A stretch of DNA of 64,000 bases from Chinchilla lanigera (lineage: Eukaryota; Chordata; Mammalia; Rodentia; Chinchillidae): contig NW_004955459.1 of assembly GCF_000276665.1 (NCBI RefSeq), forward strand, positions 15,018,932-15,082,931. Direction: 5' to 3'. Shown here piece by piece: positions 55,546-64,000 of the stretch; the stretch's first letter is position 1, and every line of letters starts with the position of its first letter. Below the pieces are notes generated by a model. The model saw only the letters and a program-made list of their open reading frames with translations. It did not search any database and was not told the origin of the DNA. The translations under genes were made by a program, and so were the position numbers.

Positions 55546-57294
55546 CCCCTCCTCACATTTGGTCACAGTTTCTCCTCTCATGTGCTACTGTACTCAGTGC
55601 TCATTCTTTCTTCGTGGAATTTGTGTGATAAAAATAAAAACACTGCACAAAAAAGAAGACGTGTATCTTTATAACACCAACGTGACAACAAAGGCAATCA
55701 TTTGTACCTGTTCCTTAAATAGTAAGCCCTAAAATGATGGTCTCCAAGTTTTTTAATGTATTCTCATATAAGCAAGTAATTTTTAAAGTATACTTTCAAT
55801 ATGCATATGTATTTATTTACAGATTACATATACATACTACTACCACACGTATTATACAAAGTACAGTATTAAACATTTAAAAGTGAAAAGATGATTAAAA
55901 CAGGAATCACCAAATGTTCTTGAAGCACCAGATAGTAAATATCTTAGGCTTTACTGGCCATGTGACAATTCTCACCACTAATTAACTGCACTATAGCATG
56001 AACTCACATCCATTGAGCATGTAAACAAAGGGATGTGGCTGTATCCCCATAAAACCTGTTTACAAAGCCATAGGGTAGACTGGATTCAGTCGATGGATGG
56101 TCTGTGAATTAAAACATAAATACACCTAAACTTCCTAAATACTTTTCCCATACTAACTTAAAAGTCACTGCCCACGAGGGTGTCCAGGAACATGACGCAG
56201 GACTTCCTTAGCTCACCAACTGCTGATTGGTCCTACACGATATAATTTGCTTTGCTATTTCTATACACTGAAATACTACGGAACATAGAGAGGTTGACAT
56301 ACACATGCTAAGCTGTAAACTGAGCTCACTTCTAGCTACATAGTTTACTCCACAAATTATATTACCTCACAAATTTTATTTCCCAACAACTCAATGAGTT
56401 AAATTCATGGTTCAACAAAATTACTAAAATTACTACTTGTTGTGACCTGTTGGGATGTACCAAATTACCAAAGGCATAGACATTGAATTAGAACATCGTA
56501 AGAGGCTACTGAATAATGAAAAGTAAAACCCTAAATAAAGTCATAAGACCCATGTTTGCATCTGTGTGTGCATGCAAGGTTACATGTGTGCTCATGTGCA
56601 TGTATGAGTTGGAAAATGAAACACTGTCATCTTGATCTTTAAAAACATAATTGTCAATTCGGTTGGTTGAAACCTGGTGATAATGTATAAACAGATATCT
56701 TAAGAGATTTTTGTCAGGTTACTGAAATAATCTGGATTAAAATCTAGTAGAAATTAGAAAAAGACCAGTGAAAGTAACAGTTCTTGAGTATCAGCCTGGA
56801 CTCACTGGTGCTGTTTTTATCTTCCTTCCCTGGCACAGAAACTTTTAATGCTTCACCAGCCTGGTTAGGACCCCCATGCCATCAGCCCCCTTGAGCCAGG
56901 GCCTTCTGGAGTCTCTAGTATTAACTGCACTGGAAAAAAATTGAAGACTTACTCTAATCATCTTAGTCAAACTGAATGTGTCAAGGAGAAGTGCTATGGA
57001 TGGAAGCAGCACTAATTCAAATTATGACTTCAGCCCAACTATCCTGAGCAAGGTAGAGAAAGAAGATTACACCACCCAGGAAGATAAAGGCACTCAGAAA
57101 ACCTTGGTTCTGATGCAAGTAAAATGCAACTCATTTCAACATTCTGAGTCTGCATTTTCTGGCGAATAAGGTAGCAATACATGGCATACAAAGCTATTGA
57201 GAGATTAAAATGAAATAACATGTCAAAATGTCTCAGAGGGCACTTGGCACACAAGTCCTCACTAAATAGCTTGTGCCCCCCACATTCTTTTTTA
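55546..57294. other. Unique stretch
   Basis: No gene. Contains the first copy of a perfect 50-base repeat (56419-56468); otherwise no recognised repeat. Confidence 0.45.
56419..56468 (+). repeat. Perfect 50-bp direct repeat, first copy
   Basis: All 50 bases recur at 57540-57589 without a mismatch, in the same orientation, 1121 bases apart. The sequence is mixed, not simple. It holds 'tgtgacctgttgggatgtac'. It is not a repeat family I know. Confidence 0.95.
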
Positions 57295-57308
57295 TCTTCT
57301 TTGTATCT

Positions 57309-57451
57309 TGTGTTTGTTTGTTTGCTGTTTTTTGAGACAGAGTCTCTCTGTGTAATCCAGGCTAGCCTCGGACTCACAGCAGTCCTCCTGCTTCAGCCTC
57401 TGGAGTGCTGGGATAACAGGTATATGCTGCCACATCTGCCACATCTGGCTC
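57309..57451 (-). repeat. B1 SINE, antisense, with target-site duplication
   Basis: Reversed B1: 'gagacagagtctctctgtgt', 'aatccaggctagcctcggac', 'tcctgcttcagcctctggag', 'tgctgggataacaggtatat'. Flanks 'tcttctttgtatct' (57295-57308) and 'tcttctttgcatct' (57452-57465) differ at one base. A GTTT-rich reversed tail is at 57311-57326. A small inner duplication of 'ccacatctg' sits at its 5' end. Confidence 0.9.
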
Positions 57452-57539
57452 TCTTCTTTGCATCTGAATATCATCATCTCTAAAATTAAAAAAAAAAATT
57501 CTTCCAAATTTACATGATAACTATGAAGACCTATAAGAT

Positions 57540-57589
57540 AATTACTAAAATTACTACTTGTTGTGACCTGTTGGGATGTACCAAATTAC
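57540..57589 (+). repeat. Perfect 50-bp direct repeat, second copy
   Basis: Identical to 56419-56468. The B1 element and about 1 kb of unique sequence lie between. The flanks are unlike, so only the 50 bases were copied. Confidence 0.95.
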
Positions 57590-57756
57590 ATCCTTAAATG
57601 CCTTAAATCTAAAATTCTCAGCTCATGGAAGACTTGGATATGATTAAATAGGACCTATTTTATCTGGATACATTGCTATCTGGAAAACTTCATGCAAAAC
57701 CTTTGTTGGTCATCTATATAAAAGAAAAACTCGGGAGTGGCAGAAATAATAATTAA

Positions 57757-57848
57757 TAAAGAAGGAAAGAAAGAGAGAGGGAGAGACAAAGAAATAAGGA
57801 GGGAAGGAAGGAAGGAAGGAAGGAAGGAAGGAAGGAAGGAAGGAAGGA

Positions 57849-57924
<76 letters not shown>

Positions 57925-57947
57925 AAAGAAAGAAAAAGAAAAACTCC
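57757..57947. repeat. (GGAA)n/(GAAA)n polypurine microsatellite
   Basis: About 190 bases almost all A and G: GGAA units (57799-57849) then GAAA units (57850-57925) and irregular purines. Very likely length-variable. Confidence 0.95.
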
Positions 57948-58339
57948 ATATCTTTTTCAAAAGAGATTGCCGGTTGAGGCTAAAGTTCCCTTCCTTAAAT
58001 ATGTATTTGACTACCCTTCTATAATCACATCAACACCAGTCCTCACACACCCAAAGTGAAGGTGATTAAGAAAAACAAAAGACACAGAGTTCCTTCTCCT
58101 GAAACATCCCAGGGCGTCACTACAAGCCTCCCTTGTATTTGCGTTTATTTACCTAGAAATTATTCTAGGGAGTCACACATGAAATATGATTTGAGAGAGG
58201 CCGAAGAGACTGAATGCTTAAAATTGATTACCACACATGACCTAAGATCTCAACTTTTTAGTTGGCTCTTTTTTTAGCCATGGATTAATTTACCAAACAT
58301 TTCTGGTTTTCTACTCATCAAGACACATAGTAGGATCAT
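57948..58339. other. Unique stretch
   Basis: No gene or repeat recognised. Confidence 0.45.
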
Positions 58340-58660
58340 ACTTCTTCCTTCTCCTTGTGATTAGGTGTGACCACGTGACCAGTTCTGGCTGACGAGTGAC
58401 CACTGGAAGTTTCGTGCACATCCCCAGGTTGAGAGATTTAAATACCAGTGGGAGGCATTCCATACCTGTTTCTCTCCACAGCTATAGTGCTCTCTCACAC
58501 TCAAGAGGGTGGCTTCTCTGCCAACAAGCTACAAAACCAGATCCCAGTACCACTTCCTTATGTACATAGGGCATAACCACAACATAAACCCTATAATTTT
58601 AAGTCACTAAGATTTCAGGATCATTTATCAACACAGCATAACACAACCTATCCTTGTAGT
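58340..58660 (+). mobile_element. MLT1-like MaLR LTR, diverged
   Basis: 'gaccacgtgaccagttctgg', 'ctgacgagtgaccactgg', 'caggttgagagatttaaata', 'ttttaagtcactaagatttc' and the end 'caacacagcataacacaacc' follow an old MLT1-type LTR. Borders are approximate. Confidence 0.65.
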
Positions 58661-58944
58661 TACACCAAAAAACTAAGCAATTTTTTCACCAAATTGGATT
58701 TGAATTCAATTGTTATAAGCATACAAATGAATAGTCAACAAGTCAACCTTAGGAATAAGAAGATTTTTAAAGCAAAAAGCAAAGCAAATAACTTTGATGT
58801 TTGACAATAGAGAAATAAATAAGATTTAGTATTCCAAAATGTGGCACAGTACCAAAAAAGACTGTTCGAGTGAGACAGTAATGGAAATTCCTCTGAGGAT
58901 ATAATGGCCTGAGGGCAATAATATGCCTCTACTGAGCAATTAAT
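58661..58944. other. Unique stretch
   Basis: No gene or repeat recognised. Confidence 0.4.
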
Positions 58945-59029
58945 ATTAAAATAATTGCAAATGTTTAATGAAAACTTCTTACGTTAAGCATAGTGCTGTG
59001 CTTTACATCAAATATGATACATTATTCAA
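58945..59029 (-). repeat. MIR fragment
   Basis: 'gcaaatgtttaatgaaaact', 'taagcatagtgctgtgcttt' and 'acatcaaatatgatacatta' follow reverse-strand MIR. Confidence 0.6.
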
Positions 59030-59335
59030 TTTGGTTTTTATTGGTACATGTTTGCCCTAGATGGTAGAAGGACATGGTAGAGGAACTCTGTTCAACCTGT
59101 GGCAGCCAGGAATAGGGAGAAGAGAGGAACCAGGAACAAAAGCACATCCTTCTAGGTCACACCGTAGTGTTCCATGTCCTCCAATCAAGCCCTGCCTCCT
59201 AACACTGAGCTAGGAATTCATCAGTAGATTAATCTAATTATGAGTATAGCACTCACCTGATTCAATCACCTTCCTAAAGCCCCACCTCTGAACACATGAG
59301 ACTTTTGGGAGAAATTTTATATTTAAGCTATGACA
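59030..59335 (-). mobile_element. MaLR 3' LTR of a minus-strand provirus
   Basis: Reversed LTR words: 'agatggtagaaggacatggt', 'caggaacaaaagcacatcct', 'tcctccaatcaagccctgcc', 'cacctgattcaatcacc', ending at 'atttaagctatgaca'. It is directly joined to a MaLR internal region on its right, so it is the 3' LTR. Its outer edge is decayed. Confidence 0.65.
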
Positions 59336-59971
59336 TATCACCCTTGACCTCCAAAGGCTCATGTTCATCTCATTATATAAAATGTATTTAGTTTATCTGT
59401 AAGCACTGTCAAAGTCTTAAACATTTTAATACTATTGAGAAGTCCATGTTCAAAGTCTCCTTTGAAACTAAATGTAAGCACTCAGTTGTGATCCCCAAAA
59501 CAAGACCAAAAACCAACCAGACAAACATTAAATCCTGTAGCTCCCTGCTTAGTATCCAGGACAAGTTTTGGTGAGATAGGAACTCCAAAGGACTTAGGTA
59601 TCCTGACCCTTACAGCCTTGCTATTTGTAGCCCACATGGCCTCTCTCTTTGGCTAAATCTGTTCACTGTCTATAGTTTCTTTAGCAGCCATTTTATGTTT
59701 TGGGCATCTCCAACATTTTGAGGTCTCCCCAGTGTGGTTGTCTTTGTTTTTACAGCTTCACACACTGTCCTCTCAAGGGCACACTTTCTGGCCTTCCAAA
59801 TATTTCTTCAAAATCTGGTTGGAAAACTCCATTACCCTGCAATTCTTATATTTGTATGTCTGATAAATCAGCACCATGTGCATGACTGCAAAACTCCCCA
59901 AGTGCCTAAGTGGTTCAACTCAGGAAAACACTGTCCTAAGCATCCCTGAATGTACAGGGTGCCCTGGAACT

Positions 59972-60466
59972 CTCTTTTTTTTTTTTTTTTTTTTTAATTT
60001 TAAAGATAAAAGGAGGGAAACATTAACAGACATACAACATTTTACAACATATCACAAGCACAATACAGACAACACAGAGTTACAAACAAAGTGGTAGGGA
60101 ATTAACAATGGTGGTTGTATTACATATTGATATCTTCAAAGTGGCTTCTCGTGAAAACAGACATGCAATACTGGTCAACCAAAGACTCATTGACAGTTTC
60201 TTTCAGCATAGAAACAGCAGATAGAACAAACATGTTAACTATCCTGTATATACATACATACAAAATTTCCCCTTCTTTCCCTTCTTTTTAAGTTTAATAA
60301 AATGAGTATTTTCTTTTTTAATGTCTTTATTTTAAAGAGAAAATAAAATAATAAAAAATACTAGAAATGATATAGAATTTCACAAAACAAGATGATAGGA
60401 ATTCAACAATGTTGTTATACTGCATTTGGAGACTCTATTTTTAAAGTAAAATCTTTTAAAATAATT
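59972..60466 (-). repeat. Unnamed A-tailed repeat, copy X3 (reversed)
   Basis: A T-run (about 23 T, from 59971) and 'aattttaaagataaaag' are the reversed tail. A first core lies at 60084-60120 ('ggaattaacaatggtggttg') and a second at 60384-60420 ('ggaattcaacaatgttgtta'). A second tail-like step 'tttattttaaagagaaaata' sits between them, so the copy looks like two related units head to tail. It is inserted in the MaLR internal region. Confidence 0.7.
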
Positions 60467-61103
60467 TACTCTTTTATATTCTTGAGCCTGTCATTGGTGG
60501 AGTTTGGCCAATTTCTGAAATGCACTCAAGGTATCTTTTTTATTGACCTAGTATAAAGTAGTTGGTGCTTTTTTAATGCCATTAATGTTTTTAGAAACCA
60601 TGCTCTCATTCACCCCAACTTTACATGTACTTCTTTTTGGTCAAACAGCAAAATTTTTAAATCATTTAAGTCAGGTCTTTGTTCTTGATTTTTGCTGTAC
60701 ATCTGGCCAAAAGCACCAACAGTACCCATTCCACAACCTGAACACTGGGTTGTCTTGTAATTTTCTCAGATTAATTAATCTACCACACTTTAAATTCAGT
60801 ATCATACTAAATCTCAGAACATGGGCAAATGAAGACAAGTTCTTTGTCAGAATGTAAAACTTGTTACCTCTAGTTCCCAACTAAGGTCTCATGACCCTGG
60901 CCTTTACAATCTGCATTTCCTTTCATCTTCATTTTTAACAGCATACTGGTCTTCTGAGTTCCAACTAGAATTGCCCATCAAGCTCTGTCTATAGCATTCT
61001 ACTGCTTCTCTAATCTGATTTTCAAAATTCCTTAAAGTTCTTCACACAAATAAGTTCCAAAGATTTTTTTTCAACTACATGGTGAGCTACAGTTGCAAAA
61101 ATA

Positions 61104-61121
61104 CCCCCACAGTTGGTACCA
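61104..61121 (-). promoter_or_regulatory. Primer-binding site, tRNA-Leu-like
   Basis: On the minus strand the 18 bases start 'tggtaccaac', next to the 5' LTR. ERVL/MaLR elements carry a PBS for tRNA-Leu of the form TGGTACCAG..GTGGGG, which this resembles with few changes. It supports the proviral reading. Confidence 0.7.
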
Positions 61122-61127
61122 ATTTTC

Positions 61128-61194
61128 TATATTGGTCACTTACCCATCACTAGGACAAAATGACTGACACCCTCAATTTAAGAGGAATTTTTCT
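61128..61194 (-). mobile_element. MaLR 5' LTR, cut by L1
   Basis: Reversed LTR start: 'tatattggtcacttacccat', 'aggacaaaatgactgacacc', 'cctcaatttaagaggaattt'. It ends after about 65 bases where the inverted L1 starts. The rest of the LTR should lie beyond the L1, outside the window. Confidence 0.7.
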
Positions 61195-62215
61195 TTTTCT
61201 ATAAGTTTGAGGTTCAACATTAGGTTGTTTATTAGAGATCGTTCTGTTTTCCTGATATGAGAATTCACCACTGTAAATTTCCTTCTTAGGACTGCTTTCA
61301 TTGCATCCCATAAATTCTGGTATATTGTCATCAGCATTATCATTTAATTGGAGACACTATTTACTTTCTTCTCTAATTTCATCTGTGACCCATTCATTGA
61401 TTGTTCCATAAGGTGTTATTTAGTTTCCATGTTTTTATAGAGTGTTGTGGTTTCTTTTGCCATTGATTCCTACTTTTATTGCACTCTAGTCAAGAAGAAT
61501 GCATGGGATAATTTCAATTCCTTTGCATTTACTTAAGCATGTTCTATGGGCTGATATGTGGCTTATTTTGGAGGATGGTCTCTTGGGCAGCAGAGAAGAA
61601 TGTGTATGCTTATGTTGTGGGGTGTAACACTCTGTAGACCTCTACCAAGCCCATTTGTCCACCGGTCTGGATCAATTCTGATATTTCTTTGTTGACTTTT
61701 TTGGTCTGGTTGATCGATCTATTTGTGACAATGGGATATTAAGGTTTCCCATTACAACTGTTTTAGTGCTTATTTGATAGTTCATATCATTAATATTTGT
61801 TTTATGTAGTTGAGAGCACCTGTATTTGGTGTATATGCATTTATGATTAGTATCTTCTTCTTTGAGTTCTCTCTTTAAAAATATGATCTTCTCTGTCTCT
61901 TTTGTTCAGTCTTGGTTTGAAATTCATTTTGTCTGGAGATAAAATACCTGCCCCTGCTTTTTTTCTGGGGTCCTGTCACATGAAGTATTGTTTTTCATCC
62001 TTTGACTTTCATTCCATGAATTTTCTTTTAGTTAAATGTGTTTCTTGTATGTAGCATATTGTTGGATCTTGTTTCTTGATCTATTTTGACAGTCTATTTC
62101 TTTTGATTGGTGAAATGAGACCATTTACATTGATGTTCATAACTGATATGTATTGACTTATCTTCATCATTTTATTTTCCTGTTGTTGGGTCTGTATCTT
62201 TCCCCACTGATTAAT
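61195..62215 (-). mobile_element. L1 inverted 5' segment (ORF2 endonuclease region)
   Basis: The plus strand is the reverse complement of L1 ORF2 from its start through the endonuclease domain: 'gcatcccataaattctggta', 'tttatagagtgttgtggttt', 'ggatcaattctgatatttct', 'accatttacattgatgttca'. Its most downstream point (61195) joins in ORF2 order with the plus-strand piece that starts at about 62220. This is the 5' inversion typical of twin priming. Frames are broken. Confidence 0.85.
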
Positions 62216-63066
62216 TACAAGTGCAAAGCTCATAGAAGAGAGAAAATTATAAAGGTCAGAGCAGAAATTAATGCCATGAAAACTAAGAAAACAATAAAAA
62301 GAATCAATGAATCAAACAGTTGGTACTTTGAAAGATGAAATAAAACTGGCAAACCCTTAACCAAACTTATCCAAAAAAGGAAGGAAAAGACTCAATTTCA
62401 TGCAATTAGGATTAAAAAGGGTGAAATTACAATGAATCCTGCAGAAATCCAGATGATCATCAATATCTACTTCCAGAATCTTTACTCTAATTAGATGTAA
62501 AATACAGAAGAAAGGGATAGATTCCTAGATACATATGAATTACCCAAGTTGAATCAAGAAGATATAAAAGTTTAAATAATCTAATATCAGTCAATGAAAT
62601 AAAAAATGTAATATGAATACCTACCAACAAGGAAAAGCCCAGGTCCTGATGGATGTACAACTGAAATTTACAAGAAATTTAGAGAAGATTTAATGCCATT
62701 ACTCCCCAAACTCTTTAATAAAATTGAAAAGGAAGATATATTCTCCTGAAAGTCATTTCCAGAAGGATGTACTACCTTGATACCAAAACCAGGCAGAAAG
62801 ACTCAACCAAAAAAGAGATCTATAGACCAATCTCCCTAATGAACATAGACACAAAAATCCTCAATAAGATACTGGCAAACAGGATGCAGCAAATCATCAA
62901 GATTATACACCATGAGCATATAACATTCATGCCAGGGATGAATTTCAACATGCAAATCAATAAATGTAATACACCATATCAACGTAGCCAAAGACAAAAA
63001 TCACATGATCATCTCAATAGATGCAGGAAAAAGTATTTGACAAAGTCCAACACTCATTCATGATTT

Positions 63067-63090
63067 AAAAAAAAAAAAAAAAAAAAAAAA
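63067..63090 (+). repeat. A24 run in L1 ORF2
   Basis: Twenty-four As lie where L1 normally has about five, just after 'tcatgattt'. Likely replication slippage at an A-rich codon run. Confidence 0.95.
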
Positions 63091-63919
63091 CCTACAGAAA
63101 ACTGGAATGTATGGTCTTCTTTATCTCAATCTGATAAAAGCTACCTGTGACAAAGCAACAGTCAACATCATACTAAACAGCCAAAACTGAAAGATTTCGC
63201 TCTAAAATCAGGAACAAGGCAAAGATGTCCACTATTGCCACTCCTGTTCAATATAGTTTTGGGAACGTTAGCCAGAGCAAGTAGACAAGGGAAAGAAATA
63301 AAAGGAATAAAGATAGAAAAGAAAGAAGTTAAATTATTAGCACATGGCATGATACTCTACATAAAAGATCCCCAAAATTCCACTAAAAGACTTAGAGATT
63401 TAATGACAAAATTCAGCAATTTAGTTGGATACAAAGTAAACATTCCAATATCAGTAGCATTTCTGTACACAAATAACAAACTCACTGAAAGAGAAATCAG
63501 GCAAACAATGCCATTCACAAAAGCATAGAAAAAAATGAAATATTTAGGAAGCAATCTAAGTAATTAAAAGATATATACCCTGAAAACTAAAGTACTCTGA
63601 AAAAGGTGTTGAAGATGATATCAGAAAATGGAAACACAGCCCTTGCTATCACCAAGATATAGGTAGGTAGTAAGTACCAACACAATGAAAATGACCATAT
63701 TTTCAACAATATTATACAAATTTAATGCAATCTCAACCAAAATTCCAACAGCATATCTCATAGAACTAGAGAAAACAATCCTAAAATTTACTTGGAACAA
63801 GAAGAGACTTAGAATAGCAAAAATAATTCTAGGCAACAAAGGTGAGGCAAGAATCATCACAATTTCTGACTTGAAATTATACTATAGAGCTACTGTCATA
63901 AAAATTGTATGGTACTGGC

Positions 63920-63945
63920 AAAAAAAAAAAAAAAAAAAAAAAAAA
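63920..63945 (+). repeat. A26 run in L1 ORF2
   Basis: Twenty-six As follow 'ggtactggc', the same L1 site as the A17 run at 21303. Confidence 0.95.
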
Positions 63946-64000
63946 CAGTGGAAAAAAATTAAAGGATACAGAAACAACTTTAAACATACCCAGCCACGTT

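Larger units (their letters stand above)
59336..61127 (-). mobile_element. MaLR internal region (non-coding), antisense
   Basis: Reversed MaLR internal words: 'cccttgacctccaaaggctc', 'tgttcaaagtctcctttgaa', 'gcatctccaacattttgagg', 'tggttccaactag'-like 'tgagttccaactagaattgc', and 'agttggtaccaattttctat' next to the 5' LTR. The internal region has no reading frame, as expected of MaLR, which relies on ERVL for proteins. It is split by the unnamed repeat X3 (59972-60466). Confidence 0.75.
62216..64000 (+). mobile_element. L1 3' segment (ORF2 reverse-transcriptase region), runs off the window
   Basis: ORF2 from 'gtcagagcagaaattaatgc' on: RT words '[20 protein letters not shown]' (frame 62767-63063) and '[10 protein letters not shown]'-like sequence. 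At the catalytic site the usual FADD reads L-A-H-G (about 63340), so the enzyme is dead. An A24 run is inserted at 63067-63090 and an A26 run at 63920-63945. Stops and frameshifts abound. The 3' end is beyond the window. Confidence 0.9.

Noticed and set aside
55399..55674. Ser/Leu-rich and Arg/Glu-rich frames
   Set aside because: They are translations of the (TC)n microsatellite.
57676..58024. Repetitive Phe/Leu/Ser and Lys/Glu frames
   Set aside because: They are translations of the (GGAA)n/(GAAA)n microsatellite.

Overview
This is vertebrate, almost certainly rodent, non-coding DNA with a 604-base assembly gap (47540-48143). The rodent call rests on tRNA-Ala-derived ID elements, 7SL-derived B1 monomers, and SINEs that fuse a B1 body to a trailing ID body. 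No mouse/rat-type B2 or B4 SINE was recognised, so a non-murid rodent is more likely than a mouse or rat; the genus cannot be fixed by eye. I found no protein-coding gene I can support. All open frames are short, begin and end arbitrarily, or lie in repeats. The window reads as a gene desert or a large intron.

Layout. 1-3.3 kb: unique DNA with MIR remnants. 3.3-4.6 kb: AT tandem repeats, a B1-ID SINE and opposed L1 3' ends. 4.6-18.2 kb: mostly unique DNA with two MST-like MaLR LTRs, ID and B1-ID SINEs, a possible hAT transposase relic and an antisense MaLR LTR. 18.2-22.6 kb: a tandem-duplicated unknown block, then an L1 ORF2 carrying a 7SL RNA retropseudogene, then an opposed L1 3' end. 22.6-29.1 kb: unique DNA with microsatellites. 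29.1-32.4 kb: L1 3' end, a MER2/Tigger-like DNA element and an LTR. 32.4-43 kb: the most repeat-poor part, with candidate conserved elements and a pogo-type MITE. 43-48.8 kb: MLT1-like and MaLR LTRs, and an L1 > LTR > L1 nest. 48.8-53.8 kb: old L1/HAL1-like DNA pierced by SINEs and by an unnamed A-tailed repeat. 53.8-58.9 kb: a candidate homeodomain-site element and long polypyrimidine/polypurine microsatellites. 59.0-64.0 kb: a minus-strand MaLR provirus with a recognisable primer-binding site, split by the unnamed repeat and cut by a 5'-inverted L1 that runs off the window.

Nothing here works as a pathway. The interest lies in the insertion history (insertions with target-site duplications, nested elements, a tailless 7SL copy, a twin-primed L1), in a small repeat family I cannot name (40.5, 49.5 and 60.0 kb), in a perfect 50-bp direct repeat 1.1 kb apart, and in several AT/TAAT-rich unique blocks that may be conserved regulatory DNA. 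Family names come from remembered consensus features, not from a database search; subfamily names are therefore avoided or marked uncertain.
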